This document shows positions 50,879-60,198 of a stretch of DNA of 64,000 nucleotides, in pieces; the first letter of the stretch is position 1; each line of letters begins with the position of its first letter. The stretch is taken from assembly GCF_900129465.1 (NCBI RefSeq), contig NZ_FSRA01000002.1:1860001-1924000 (forward strand), read 5' to 3'. This stretch comes from Chitinophaga niabensis (GTDB lineage: Bacteria; Bacteroidota; Bacteroidia; Chitinophagales; Chitinophagaceae). The notes under the pieces were generated by a model. It was not told where the DNA came from. It did no database searches and saw only the letters and a list, made by a program, of their open reading frames with translations. The position numbers were made by a program, and so were the translations under genes.

Positions 50879-50909
50879 TTCTTATTTAATAAGAAGATGT
50901 TTAATTTTG
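50879..50909 (+). promoter_or_regulatory. glyA promoter with overlapping palindrome
   Basis: A perfect -7 box TAATTTTG (50902-50909) lies 22 bp upstream of the glyA start. The perfect palindrome TTCTTATT-T-AATAAGAA (50879-50895) overlaps the place of the -33 box, where no TTTG is found. This may be a repressor or activator site. Confidence 0.4.
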
Positions 50910-50930
50910 CGTCTTAAATTTTCCTTCACC

Positions 50931-52211
50931 ATGCAAAGAGACCAGCAGATATTTGATATCATTGGCCAGGAACTGGAAAGGCAGCGCCATGGCATTGAAC
51001 TGATAGCTTCGGAGAACTTTACCAGCTTGCAGGTTATGCAGGCCATGGGTAATGTTATGACCAATAAATACGCGGAAGGTTACCCCGGGCGCCGTTATTA
51101 CGGTGGCTGCGAGGTAGTGGACCTGAGCGAACAACTGGCCATTGACCGTGCTAAGCAGATCTTTGGCGTTGAATATGTGAATGTTCAACCGCACTCCGGT
51201 GCACAGGCCAATGCAGCAGTATTGCTGGCTATCCTCCAGGCGGGCGACAAGATCCTGGGGCTTGATCTGAGCATGGGCGGGCACCTTACCCACGGTTCTG
51301 CCGTAAACTTCTCCGGGAAATTGTATCAACCCTTCTTTTATGGTGTGAACAAAGAAACCGGCCTGGTAGAATACGATAAAATGGAAGAGGTGGCTTTACA
51401 GGAAAAGCCAAAGGTGATCATTTGCGGTGCTTCCGCATACAGCCGCGATTGGGATTATGCCCGTATCCGTGCTATCGCTGATAAAGTAGGCGCTTTTGTA
51501 ATGGCAGATATCGCGCATCCTGCCGGTATGATCGCCAAAGGATTGTTGAACTCTCCGTTTGCACATTGCCATTTTGTAACCACTACTACGCATAAGACCC
51601 TCCGTGGTCCCCGTGGTGGTATGATCATGATGGGTAAGGATTTTGAAAATCCATTCGGCCTGAAAACACCAAAAGGTGAAGTGCGCCTGATGAGCAACCT
51701 GCTGGATATGGCTGTTTTCCCTGGTATCCAGGGTGGTCCGCTGGAGCATGTGATTGCAGCAAAGGCCGTTTCCTTCTTCGAGATCCTGTCTAACGACTAT
51801 GATGTATATGCCCGCCAGATGGTACGTAATGCACAGGCTTTATCCCGTGCATACCTCGAGAAAGGTTACCAGATCGTTTCCGGTGGTACAGATAACCACT
51901 TATTACTGATAGATCTGCGCAACAAGAACATCTCCGGAAAAAAAGCAGAGCAGGTGCTGGTGCAGGCTGATCTTACCGTGAACAAGAACATGGTGCCTTT
52001 CGATGATAAATCACCTTTCGTTACTTCTGGTATCCGTGTTGGCGTACCTGCTGTTACTACCCGTGGTTTGAAAGAAGAGCATATGCCATTGATCGTTGAT
52101 TGGATGGATAAGCTGCTGATGGATGCAGATAACGAAGGTACTATCAAAAAGGTGCGTGGTGAAGTGAATGAGTTTATGAAACAATTCCCGCTGTATCCTG
52201 AAATGGGTTAA
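50931..52211 (+). CDS. glyA: serine hydroxymethyltransferase
   Basis: The ATG at 50931 (MQRDQQIFDIIGQELERQRH) is the family start; an upstream in-frame codon would place the start inside the promoter box. The 426-residue protein has IELIASENFTS, NKYAEGYPGRRYYGGCEVVD, the PLP-lysine region TTTTHKTLRGPRGG, and GGTDNHLLLIDLR, all canonical for GlyA. The enzyme interconverts serine and glycine with tetrahydrofolate. Length is normal. It is monocistronic, with a strong terminator after it. Confidence 0.97.
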   Translation: MQRDQQIFDIIGQELERQRHGIELIASENFTSLQVMQAMGNVMTNKYAEGYPGRRYYGGCEVVDLSEQLAIDRAKQIFGVEYVNVQPHSGAQANAAVLLAILQAGDKILGLDLSMGGHLTHGSAVNFSGKLYQPFFYGVNKETGLVEYDKMEEVALQEKPKVIICGASAYSRDWDYARIRAIADKVGAFVMADIAHPAGMIAKGLLNSPFAHCHFVTTTTHKTLRGPRGGMIMMGKDFENPFGLKTPKGEVRLMSNLLDMAVFPGIQGGPLEHVIAAKAVSFFEILSNDYDVYARQMVRNAQALSRAYLEKGYQIVSGGTDNHLLLIDLRNKNISGKKAEQVLVQADLTVNKNMVPFDDKSPFVTSGIRVGVPAVTTRGLKEEHMPLIVDWMDKLLMDADNEGTIKKVRGEVNEFMKQFPLYPEMG

Positions 52212-52235
52212 GCGCGTCTGATCTTATAAATTGGC

Positions 52236-52270
52236 GAAGGCTGCTCCTGGTGGGGCAGCCTTCTTTTTTT
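52236..52270 (+). terminator. glyA terminator
   Basis: GAAGGCTGCTCC (52236-52247) and GGGGCAGCCTTC (52252-52263, one T-G pair) around TGGT, then TTTTTTT. Confidence 0.9.
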
Positions 52271-52440
52271 AGTAATACTAAATAAATGATCTATTGTTAT
52301 CCTATACGAATGGCGAAGGAATGTAAAACAAGTACCCTATGTCAGGAGTTTATAAATACTAAAGCACCTGTTATTGAAAGTACCGGTAGCTCTTGTATTG
52401 ATTTATTTTCATAGGAGAGAGAAATTATATGTTTTCAAAC

Positions 52441-52480
52441 AATAAAGAGGCTGCCCCGGGGAAAAGGCAGCCTTTTTGGG
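52441..52480 (-). terminator. terminator of the 52.8-kb secreted-protein genes
   Basis: AGGCTGCC (52448-52455) and GGCAGCCT (52466-52473) form a stem; on the minus strand it is followed by CTTTATT. It lies just downstream of the minus-strand gene ending at 52481. Between this and the glyA terminator I see nothing else. Confidence 0.75.
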
Positions 52481-52813
52481 TTACTCTTCCAATTTTTCCT
52501 TTACTCTTTCTGCCACCTTTTTGAGGTTCAGCAAGCCTGTTCCCACTTTAACAAAGGAAATGGTAACTTTTACTTTACCATCTGCTTCGCTGGCAGTTAC
52601 ATCAGCTACAAAATAGTCGGCTTTTGCACCGGTGGTACGTGTAGCGGTAAAGCCCTTCTTCTGCATTTCCTGCGTGATGAATTTCTCTGCTAATAAAATT
52701 GTTTTAGTGGCCTGCAATGCCTCTTCGGTATTTTTATGCTTTGTAGTTGCTTCAATAACGATGGGTTCTTTTGCAGTGGCCAGAAAGAGAAAGAGCGCAA
52801 TCAGTGTTTTCAT
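52481..52813 (-). CDS. small secreted protein, unknown
   Basis: The 110-residue product has a short hydrophobic start (about 1-14, MKTLIALFLFLATA) that is probably a signal peptide. The mature part has two beta strands and a helix (EEALQATKTILLAEKFITQE, YFVADVTASEADGKVKVTIS). No known domain is recognised. It starts 4 nt after the lipoprotein gene ends on the same strand, so the two are likely co-transcribed. Confidence 0.65.
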   Translation of the reverse strand: MKTLIALFLFLATAKEPIVIEATTKHKNTEEALQATKTILLAEKFITQEMQKKGFTATRTTGAKADYFVADVTASEADGKVKVTISFVKVGTGLLNLKKVAERVKEKLEE

Positions 52814-52817
52814 GTTA

Positions 52818-53288
52818 TCAATTGAATGTAAAGGTGTCGGCGTAAGCAGTGGTGGTAATGGTTTTATTTACCACAGTTTGTGCTGCACCATTAATAACAG
52901 GTTCCAATTTAAAAGTAAAACTATGGCCGGCAGTGCCGCTGAAGCCACCTGCAGAAATGGAAACAGTATATAATGGCAGGGTTTCGATCACTACCTGTCC
53001 GGCCATTAGCTGTGCTTTAGAAATAGTGATCACCTTTTGATTGTTTTGCAATATACCATTTACTTTGAATAATGTGGTGGCAGTTGCCTGAATATCACTT
53101 CCTGTCACTGTTAAGCTGAAATCATCCGCAGCCTGGAGCCCGGTAGTGGTCAATGTAAATTTCATGGTTTTGTTGCCAGGCTGGCCTGGGCCGGGACCCG
53201 GATTATCCTTACTTTTGGAACAGCTGAACAGCGCAATAGTTAATGAGAGGGTTAACCCAATTAACAAATAGCTTCTTAATGATCTCAT
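52818..53288 (-). CDS. lipoprotein of unknown function
   Basis: The 156-residue product has a lipoprotein signal with lipobox LFSC (Cys23), a short low-complexity Pro/Gly spacer (about 28-36, GPGPGQP), and a beta-rich domain (about 40-150) with KFTLTTTGLQAADDFSLTVT at the start. The spacer suggests a tethered surface or periplasmic domain. No family is recognised. Likely co-transcribed with the small secreted gene downstream. Confidence 0.7.
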   Translation of the reverse strand: MRSLRSYLLIGLTLSLTIALFSCSKSKDNPGPGPGQPGNKTMKFTLTTTGLQAADDFSLTVTGSDIQATATTLFKVNGILQNNQKVITISKAQLMAGQVVIETLPLYTVSISAGGFSGTAGHSFTFKLEPVINGAAQTVVNKTITTTAYADTFTFN

Positions 53289-53430
53289 AAAAAATTAAAT
53301 TTAACAATGAAGATTACTGCAAAGCTAGAGCAGCCCTGCATCCGTGACAATGACCGCAACCAGTCATTTTATATATAGCTGTTTTCAGGTATTTCCGGAC
53401 ACTGCTTTTTATTGTAAACTTGACATGTGA

Positions 53431-55344
53431 ATGAGAAAGATTTTCTACTTATATCTGAGTTTACTACTGCCTTTGTTGGGAAAAGCGCAGCATAACCCCA
53501 CCAAAGGTTACAGGGATAGCCTGACCTATCTGCTAACCCAACCTGCAACAGATAGTAATAAAGCGCGGATAAGTTTTCTTTTATCTGATGAATGGTCTTA
53601 TACGGATACGCTCAAAGCAAAACAGTTCCTGGAACAAGGCAGGGTATTGGCCAACGGAAACCGTTACCTGCTGGCCTTATATCATTTTTATCTTGCCCAG
53701 CTTCTTTTTGAAACAGATAAGCCGCAGGCGGAAAAAATGTATCTCCGGTCAGATTCCCTATTGCGTGTTTTTAAAACACCCGAAGCTTATTATTTCAGGG
53801 CAAGGGCGTGGCATAATTACGGGGCCTTGCGTGAGCAGGCTGATGACTCAGAAACAATGCTGGCCGTTTTGATCGATAAAACCATTCCTCTTTCCATACA
53901 ATCCGGCGACAAAAATTACCTGGCACGGAATTACTCAGATGTTGGAATGGTCTTTATGAACCAGTGGCAGTATGATAAGGCAGCCCCCTATTTTGAAAAG
54001 GCCATCAGCATTTTGAACCAAAGCACAGCGCTTAAATCCAACGATGTGTCCGTTTACATCAATGCCATCAGGAACTTTGTGTTTATGGACAGCTTTATCA
54101 TCGCAAAAAAACTGATAGACAAAGCAAAGCCCATGATAACACCGGGGTCTGAAGCTGAAATAGACTTCCTGATCAATGAAGGGATGTACTATAAAGACAT
54201 GAAGCAATATCAACTGTCGCTCAACAGTCTGCAACATGCTTTAACCGTAGCAGATGAACTGAATAAGCCTTACCTCAGGGAAAGTGTGATGTTTCAGCAG
54301 TACAGGACTTTCTCGGACATGGGTAAATATGAACAGGCAAAAGATATATTGTTGCGGATTGTAAATACCGGGGTGTATAATTCCAGTATGAACAGGTTAA
54401 TGCATGCTTATGAACTGGCAGGGACCTTTGCCAGATTAGGTGATATGAGCGCTGCTTATAAATGGCAAAAGGAATATGGCGTTTTGCTGGATAGCATCAG
54501 CAAAAGCGAGAATGCTGAAAACATTAATGCCCTGGAAGCAAAATTCAGGAATGCGGAAAATGAGAAAAAGATAGTAGAATTAAATGCTGTTAACGAAAAA
54601 GCGAACCTCACTGCAAAGAGTAACCGGTTAATGAGCACCTTATTAGGATCTGCCAGTTTGTTCTTATTGATCCTGCTGGTATTGGGGTATTACTTTTATC
54701 GTAATAATAAAAGATCGGCTGCGCAGCAGGAGCAGATAAAAATTACACGGGCTATGCTGGATGGCCAGGAAGCAGAGCGTACAAGGGTAGCGCGGGACCT
54801 GCATGATGGATTAGGAGGAATGCTGGCTGCTGTAAAGATCAACCTGTCAGATGTTGCGCAGGAGGGGCAAAAGGAACTGCATGGCATCATCCATCAATTA
54901 GATCAATCCGTAAGCGAGCTGCGCCGCATTGCTCATAACATGATGCCTGAAATGTTGCTGAGATTAGGGCTTGAAGCCTCGCTGAGAGACCTGTGCGGGT
55001 CCCTGATGTCTGAAAACCTGGCGATTGATTTTCAGTATCTTGGTGTGGATAGTCCTATTGCTGCACAGGAGCAGGTCACCATTTACCGTATTATACAGGA
55101 GTTGCTGGCGAATGTGGTAAAACATGCAGATGCCAGGAACGTGCTGCTACAATGCTCCCGGCAGGAAGGCGTGTTTTTTATTACAATTGAAGATGATGGC
55201 AAAGGTATGCAGGAAGAAGGGCAGGGTATGGGATTAAGCAATATCAAAAGCCGCGTAGCTTATTTGAACGGGAAAATGGAGATCCTGTCTAAAGGGCATC
55301 AGCAGGGCACCGCTATAAATATAGAACTACATGTTACAGCATAG
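53431..55344 (+). CDS. NarL-type sensor histidine kinase with TPR-like periplasmic domain
   Basis: The 637-residue protein has a signal peptide (about 1-19), a long helical TPR-like region (about 60-380; KPQAEKMYLRSDSLLR, YDKAAPYFEKAISILNQS, GKYEQAKDILLRIV), one transmembrane helix (about 404-424), a HisKA_3 dimerisation domain with the phospho-acceptor His458 in RVARDLHDGLGG, and an HATPase domain (N-box near 552-560, ELLANVVKHADA; G-box DDGKGM). The TPR part would face the periplasm. Its 3' end overlaps the response regulator gene by 14 nt. Signal unknown. Confidence 0.92.
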   Translation: MRKIFYLYLSLLLPLLGKAQHNPTKGYRDSLTYLLTQPATDSNKARISFLLSDEWSYTDTLKAKQFLEQGRVLANGNRYLLALYHFYLAQLLFETDKPQAEKMYLRSDSLLRVFKTPEAYYFRARAWHNYGALREQADDSETMLAVLIDKTIPLSIQSGDKNYLARNYSDVGMVFMNQWQYDKAAPYFEKAISILNQSTALKSNDVSVYINAIRNFVFMDSFIIAKKLIDKAKPMITPGSEAEIDFLINEGMYYKDMKQYQLSLNSLQHALTVADELNKPYLRESVMFQQYRTFSDMGKYEQAKDILLRIVNTGVYNSSMNRLMHAYELAGTFARLGDMSAAYKWQKEYGVLLDSISKSENAENINALEAKFRNAENEKKIVELNAVNEKANLTAKSNRLMSTLLGSASLFLLILLVLGYYFYRNNKRSAAQQEQIKITRAMLDGQEAERTRVARDLHDGLGGMLAAVKINLSDVAQEGQKELHGIIHQLDQSVSELRRIAHNMMPEMLLRLGLEASLRDLCGSLMSENLAIDFQYLGVDSPIAAQEQVTIYRIIQELLANVVKHADARNVLLQCSRQEGVFFITIEDDGKGMQEEGQGMGLSNIKSRVAYLNGKMEILSKGHQQGTAINIELHVTA

Positions 55345-55966
55345 AACAACACTCGCAATAGTTGACGACCACCCGGTGGTGATAGAAGGCCTGGCTAAAC
55401 TTTTATCAAAGAAGGCTGCTTATGAAATTGCAGGTGGTTTTACCAGCGGGCAGGATTTCCTGGCCTTTTTTGAAAAAACACCTGTTAAAATAGTGTTGCT
55501 GGATATCATTCTACCGGATATGAATGGCATAGACCTGTGTAAGGAGATAAAAAGAATGTCTCCTGATACAGTAGTACTGGCGCTGAGTAATCATGAAGAG
55601 CGGGGCGCTGTCATGAAAATGCTGGAAAACGGAGCCAGTGGCTACCTGCTTAAGAATGCTGCTGTTGAGGAATTGATGGACTGTATCAATGGCGCATTGA
55701 ACGGGCAGATCATGTTCAGCAAAGCGGTAAAGGAAATTATTGCCAGACCTCAGCTGGATGCAGAAAAAGCGCCTGTGAAACTTACTGTGCGGGAAAAGGA
55801 GATATTAGGATTGATCGCTTCGGGGATCACTACACCCCGTATTGCAGAAATGCTTTTCCTGAGCAAGTTCACCGTGGAGAACCACAGGAAGAACTTATTA
55901 CATAAGCTCAATGCCAAAAATGTAGCGGAGCTGATCAACTCCGCTACACGGCAGGGTTTGATCTGA
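55331..55966 (+). CDS. NarL/FixJ-type response regulator
   Basis: The 211-residue protein has a receiver domain (about 1-125) with the acidic pocket VDDHP (11-15), phospho-acceptor Asp58 in VLLDIILPDMNG and Lys near 108, then a LuxR-type HTH (about 148-205; VREKEILGLIASGITTPRIA, SKFTVENHRKNLLHKL). It overlaps its partner kinase by 14 nt, so both are coupled. Its stop lies 2 nt before the stop of the convergent beta-helix gene. Confidence 0.95.
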   Translation: MLQHRTTLAIVDDHPVVIEGLAKLLSKKAAYEIAGGFTSGQDFLAFFEKTPVKIVLLDIILPDMNGIDLCKEIKRMSPDTVVLALSNHEERGAVMKMLENGASGYLLKNAAVEELMDCINGALNGQIMFSKAVKEIIARPQLDAEKAPVKLTVREKEILGLIASGITTPRIAEMLFLSKFTVENHRKNLLHKLNAKNVAELINSATRQGLI

Positions 55967-55968
55967 TA

Positions 55969-58329
55969 TTATTTTTTTACAGTTAATTCTAACGATTGCT
56001 GATTACGGAACACTTCTATTTTTACCTCCTGTTTCCAGGCATGTTCCTGGTAGAAAGAAATAAAATCTTTCGCATTCCGGACCTTAGCATTTTCAATTTT
56101 CAGCACTACATCTCCTGTTCTAAATCCATTCTTTGCGGCTTCACTTGTGGCTGGAACTTTTATAAAATAGGCTCCCTGTTCATCCGGTAATCCTGTAGCG
56201 GAGCGTTCACCCAACCCGTCGATATTTTTCACGGTGGCGCCTCTCCAGGTGAGGGTAGTATTGGTGCCGGATTTTTGTGAATAGAGTTCTTTAGGTAATG
56301 GAACCGGCGCTGCTTTAGCCTGCAACCTTTTGATGCGTACGCCAAATTCATTCATTGGAAAGTTCTTAAACCCTACTGCTAATGCTTTGCTGCCGGGCTT
56401 TACGCGGTAGTCTCCTTTTGCAAAATCAACGAATTGCGGATTACCGGCAACGGAATGTGCATCTGTTCCATTTGCCTGTGCCGCTGCCAGTGCAGCGGCA
56501 TCCGGGAAGAGATTATAGTCAACTTCTTTACCCCATACATCTATTCTTATCGGTTTGTAGGAAGTGGTAACGATATTATGAGTGAACACATCCCCGCTGT
56601 TCTTAAACCATACATGCGGATGGAAGGAGTTGTTGATCATGATATTATTCTCCACGATCCGGAAAAAACCTTCCCGCAATTTGAGCCCGCCGTTCAGGCA
56701 AACATTATTATAGATGCGGTAATTGGATGAACCATCATCCAGGTCAATATCCCAACCATGGTCACAACGGAAACGGTTATGGCGGATAACAGTTTGGGTG
56801 ATGGCATCCAGGGTTACCAGGCCAATGTTAGCAGTGGTGGCACTATCCATCACACGGCGGTTAGGATGCCAGAAACGGTCCCTGCCCCATGAGTTGAAAG
56901 CGCCATGGTCCCCTGTTTCCAATACAGTGTTATATACATCGTTGTGTTCAATGATATGCCCGCCCCAGGTACCTTCGTTTACATTGATACCGGCACGAGG
57001 TACATTATGGATGGTATTCCAGGCTACTTTGATATTCATGGCCATGGAAATGTGTACGCCGGCAGATTGTTTTTCCACTTCGCCGATGTATTGGATGAGA
57101 TTATCCTTGGCGTCACATTGTTTGGGATAATTATCATTCAGCGGCCCCTGCTCAAAATCCATTGTAGTGAAAGGCACAAAAGTATTGTACTCAAAAGCCG
57201 GGGAGCGTACGGCATCAGGGCTGCCAACAAAGGCAATGCCGCTGGCGCCTGCTTTGTAGATATGGCAGCTGTCTATATTTACATGCCGGTTATAATTGTT
57301 CACAAAAACGGCGTTACCACCTACTTCATTGAAAACACAGTTGCTTACATAACAGAATTCCGCGCCTTCGATCAGTAATGCGCCTCCACGGTAAATGGCC
57401 CAGTCGCTGCGTAAGAGGGGTTCTTTTGTTTCCATGAAGGTCCTGGCATTACCGGCGAATTGCAGGTTGTTCAGGATGATCTGTTTCACAGGAGCTTTTG
57501 CAGATCCTTTGATCGCGATCAGATCTTTCAGTACGGCATACTGCACAGTGGCAGGCAAATTACCGGCCTGTGGCATATAATATAAGTAATGCTCTTTTGC
57601 ATCAAAGTACCATTCGCGTGCAGTGTCTAACTCTTCCAGTACATTCTCCACGAAACGGTTCTGAGGATGTAAACCCATCTGCCGGTTGTTTTGCCAGCCC
57701 CCTTCTAAAATGGCTTCTCCTTTATCATCTACGCCTGTTACTTTATAATGATAACCTCCCCATTCTGCACGGTGTAAAGCGTGTACGGTGGCACCAGCAG
57801 GTTGCTTCCAGGTTTTGATCCTTTCAGGGGAGATAGCATCTGCTGCAACACCATGATAGAAACGGGCATTGGGATCGTAATTGGGATAACGTGCCAATAC
57901 CTGCTGCTGCCCGTTGATAAATAAACGGTCCATGATGGTAACAGCAGCAGGAACAGGACTCCTGTATATTCCTCTCTGCCAGTTTTGCCATGTTGTTTTC
58001 AAGGGCTGTGCACCACTGAGAATAGCCGTTTCGCCTGGATAACCCATAATAAAAAGCACGCCCTGCATTGAGGCATTGTCTTCCGGCGTAAGTACCAATG
58101 TGCTGTCCAGGTAATAAGTGCCTCCGCGCAGGATCACCTGGATACTGGCATCTTTATTTTGAGAACGAAGTGCCCGCCAGAGTTCCTGGGCACGATGCAG
58201 ACTGGCTACCGGCTTCTCTTTGGTGCCGGAATTCTCATTGGTACCGGAGGGGGATACATAGATACGTTGTGTTTGGCCGAATGCCGGCAAAGCTATCATA
58301 ACGCTGTAGAGTAGGATCCATTTTAACAT
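55969..58329 (-). CDS. secreted right-handed beta-helix protein with C-terminal PDZ domain
   Basis: The 786-residue product has a signal peptide (about 1-18). The N-terminal part starts as in polysaccharide-active beta-helix proteins (YVSPSGTNENSGTKEKPVAS), with many short beta-helix rungs through the middle (about 280-600). The C-terminal ~85 residues (about 700-786) are a PDZ domain: the glycine-rich AAKNGFRTGDVVLKIENAKV is the carboxylate-binding loop. It could be a carbohydrate-active enzyme (GH120/GH141-like architectures are possible) but no catalytic pair can be named. A PDZ on a beta-helix is unusual. It stands alone and is convergent with the two-component genes. Confidence 0.85.
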   Translation of the reverse strand: MLKWILLYSVMIALPAFGQTQRIYVSPSGTNENSGTKEKPVASLHRAQELWRALRSQNKDASIQVILRGGTYYLDSTLVLTPEDNASMQGVLFIMGYPGETAILSGAQPLKTTWQNWQRGIYRSPVPAAVTIMDRLFINGQQQVLARYPNYDPNARFYHGVAADAISPERIKTWKQPAGATVHALHRAEWGGYHYKVTGVDDKGEAILEGGWQNNRQMGLHPQNRFVENVLEELDTAREWYFDAKEHYLYYMPQAGNLPATVQYAVLKDLIAIKGSAKAPVKQIILNNLQFAGNARTFMETKEPLLRSDWAIYRGGALLIEGAEFCYVSNCVFNEVGGNAVFVNNYNRHVNIDSCHIYKAGASGIAFVGSPDAVRSPAFEYNTFVPFTTMDFEQGPLNDNYPKQCDAKDNLIQYIGEVEKQSAGVHISMAMNIKVAWNTIHNVPRAGINVNEGTWGGHIIEHNDVYNTVLETGDHGAFNSWGRDRFWHPNRRVMDSATTANIGLVTLDAITQTVIRHNRFRCDHGWDIDLDDGSSNYRIYNNVCLNGGLKLREGFFRIVENNIMINNSFHPHVWFKNSGDVFTHNIVTTSYKPIRIDVWGKEVDYNLFPDAAALAAAQANGTDAHSVAGNPQFVDFAKGDYRVKPGSKALAVGFKNFPMNEFGVRIKRLQAKAAPVPLPKELYSQKSGTNTTLTWRGATVKNIDGLGERSATGLPDEQGAYFIKVPATSEAAKNGFRTGDVVLKIENAKVRNAKDFISFYQEHAWKQEVKIEVFRNQQSLELTVKK

Positions 58330-58408
58330 AATTCTAAGTTAACGGCTTATTTATCAATCAGATGATAGTAATTGAACTATTTCTTGCTGAAAAATATCCC
58401 GCTCAATA

Positions 58409-58439
58409 TTTGGAGAATTGAAAAATACCTGTACTTTTA
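58409..58439 (+). promoter_or_regulatory. promoter of the ABC-GntR operon
   Basis: TTTG (58409-58412), 19 bp, TACTTTTA (58432-58439). The first box is perfect; the second is one mismatch from TAnnTTTG. The inferred start point falls inside the operator that follows. Confidence 0.6.
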
Positions 58440-58440
58440 C

Positions 58441-58464
58441 AGTGTACTAGTTTAGTAGTACACT
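58441..58464. promoter_or_regulatory. GntR (YtrA-type) operator
   Basis: AGTGTACTA, GTTTAG, TAGTACACT: perfect 9-bp arms with a 6-bp spacer, directly behind the -7 box and 14 bp before the first gene. The operon's fourth-last gene set includes a YtrA-type GntR regulator, which is the expected binder. Binding is an inference. Confidence 0.7.
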
Positions 58465-58477
58465 AAAACATGAAGCA

Positions 58478-59314
58478 ATGATATCCCTACAACAACTTCA
58501 TTTTCATTACCGAAAGGCGCAGCCTGTGCTGAAGGATGTTAACCTGAGCCTACAGCCCGGCCGGATCTATGGTTTGCTGGGAAAAAATGGTGCAGGCAAG
58601 AGCAGTTTACTGTATCAGTTCTGTGGTCTTTTGTTCCCTATTTCAGGGCAATGCAGGGTAATGGGCTATGAGCCGGCCAAAAGGCAACCTGCTTTTTTGC
58701 AGCAGGTATATCTGTTACCGGAATCTTTCCATCTGCCGGACATGAACATTGCGCAGTATCTCCGGCTCTTTGCTCCTTTTTATCCCTCCTTTGACCATGA
58801 GGCATTTAAACGGCACATAGTTGCTTTTGAGATCCCTGATGGGCAAAGCCTCCAGGCGCTTAGTCATGGTGAGCAGAAAAAAGTGCTGATCAGTTTTGCG
58901 TTAGCTACCCGCGCCAAAGTATTGTTAATGGATGAACCTACCAATGGTTTGGATATTCCCTCCAAGCGCCAGTTCAGGAAAGTGATTGCCGGTTGCCTTG
59001 AACCGGATCAGTGTATGATCATCAGTACGCACCAGGTAAAAGACCTGGATAGCCTGATAGATGAGGTGCTGATCCTGGAAGATCACGGCATCCTGTTGCA
59101 GGAATCTGTTGCCCGCATCACAGAAAAACTCTCCTTCCGCCAGGTAATGAGCTTGGAAGAATCAGAGGCGCCTATTTATAGTGAAGGTTCTTTGAAAGGT
59201 TATGTGGTAGTGGCCGTGAACCGCCAGGCAGAACATTCCCGGCTGGATATGGAAATGTTCTTCAATGCGGTAATGGTGGAAAAAGAAAAGATCGTATCCC
59301 TGTTCCAACAATAA
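58478..59314 (+). CDS. ABC transporter ATP-binding protein
   Basis: The 278-residue ATPase has Walker A GLLGKNGAGKSS (residues about 32-43), signature LSHGEQKKVLI, Walker B VLLMDEPTNGLD, and an H-loop ISTHQVKDLDSL. It has a C-terminal extension (about 205-278) that is shorter than usual. It is the first gene of an operon with a membrane partner (12-nt gap) and a YtrA-type GntR regulator. This gene order is common in Bacteroidota and Firmicutes for antibiotic- or peptide-responsive exporters. Substrate unknown. Confidence 0.92.
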   Translation: MISLQQLHFHYRKAQPVLKDVNLSLQPGRIYGLLGKNGAGKSSLLYQFCGLLFPISGQCRVMGYEPAKRQPAFLQQVYLLPESFHLPDMNIAQYLRLFAPFYPSFDHEAFKRHIVAFEIPDGQSLQALSHGEQKKVLISFALATRAKVLLMDEPTNGLDIPSKRQFRKVIAGCLEPDQCMIISTHQVKDLDSLIDEVLILEDHGILLQESVARITEKLSFRQVMSLEESEAPIYSEGSLKGYVVVAVNRQAEHSRLDMEMFFNAVMVEKEKIVSLFQQ

Positions 59315-59325
59315 AAATATTCTGT

Positions 59326-60186
59326 ATGCAATTCTCTTTTGCCCGTTTCTCTTACTTGTTCAAATTGCAGATGGCGGCAAACCGTAAGCTGTATCTGCTG
59401 GGTATGGCCGCTATGGCAGGTATGATGCTGTGTTATATGTTCTTAGGCGTTTTCACTTTTGAAAACGGACTGACATTCGAAACGCAGATCGATTTTATAT
59501 CAATTGCCCTGATCCTGTCCGGCAGCTTCTTTGCTTCTCTTATCTTTAAACAGTATGGGGATAAGGATAAACGGATCCAGTCCATCCTGCTACCGGTTTC
59601 TAATACAGAACGGCTGGCAGTTGCTGGCCTGTTCACTTTTCTTCTTTTTCCACTTGTTTTCATCCTGCTTTACTTTATCTGTTTGACCATTGCCAATTCG
59701 GTAGATGTACATGTATTAGGTAATATGAATGATATCTATATGCTGAATGGGATAGAAGGCAGGTATATGTTTATGATTTTCTTTCTTGTGCAGTCTGTAT
59801 CCTTATTGGGTGCTATCTGGTTCAGGCGGTTCACTTTTGTGAAAACGGCTGTATTGGCATGTTTGGTGATCATTTTCTTTTCTTCGGTCAATGAGCTGAT
59901 CAATAAGATGGTATTAGATGATCCGGAAGGGAAGGCGGCGGCTTATTATGCTGCGGAGAATAAAGATCCGAAGCTTCCTCCTGTTCGCTTTGAATTGGTT
60001 GGCTCGCCACCCTATCAGAGCCTGCGTTTTTACGGCAAGACCAATTATGGTTACTATGTAGAAAAGACGGCCTATTGGGTTTCACTACCAGTTAGCCAGA
60101 CGATCGGTTTTACCATATTCCTTGGCCTCATTCCGTTTTTCTTTTTCTATGTGGTGGGTGTAAAACTCCGGGAGCAACAATTATAA
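59326..60186 (+). CDS. ABC transporter membrane subunit, YtrC/D-like
   Basis: The 286-residue protein has about six hydrophobic helices (about 24-44, 55-74, 95-117, 145-162, 168-188 and 258-280). The start FSYLFKLQMAANRKLYLLGM is amphipathic, as in ABC-2 type membrane subunits. A large hydrophilic loop (about 190-245; LNKMVLDDPEGKAAAYYAAE-like stretch) faces outside or inside. It directly follows the ATPase gene and precedes the GntR gene. No known domain besides the membrane region is recognised. Confidence 0.85.
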   Translation: MQFSFARFSYLFKLQMAANRKLYLLGMAAMAGMMLCYMFLGVFTFENGLTFETQIDFISIALILSGSFFASLIFKQYGDKDKRIQSILLPVSNTERLAVAGLFTFLLFPLVFILLYFICLTIANSVDVHVLGNMNDIYMLNGIEGRYMFMIFFLVQSVSLLGAIWFRRFTFVKTAVLACLVIIFFSSVNELINKMVLDDPEGKAAAYYAAENKDPKLPPVRFELVGSPPYQSLRFYGKTNYGYYVEKTAYWVSLPVSQTIGFTIFLGLIPFFFFYVVGVKLREQQL

Positions 60187-60198
60187 AACAGATCAATC

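Noticed and set aside
50907..50930. Earlier start for glyA
   Set aside because: It overlaps the -7 promoter box and has no family similarity.
53350..53367. ATGAC/GTCAT dyad upstream of the histidine kinase as operator
   Set aside because: Only 5-bp arms with an 8-bp spacer and no supporting promoter boxes; not distinguishable from chance.
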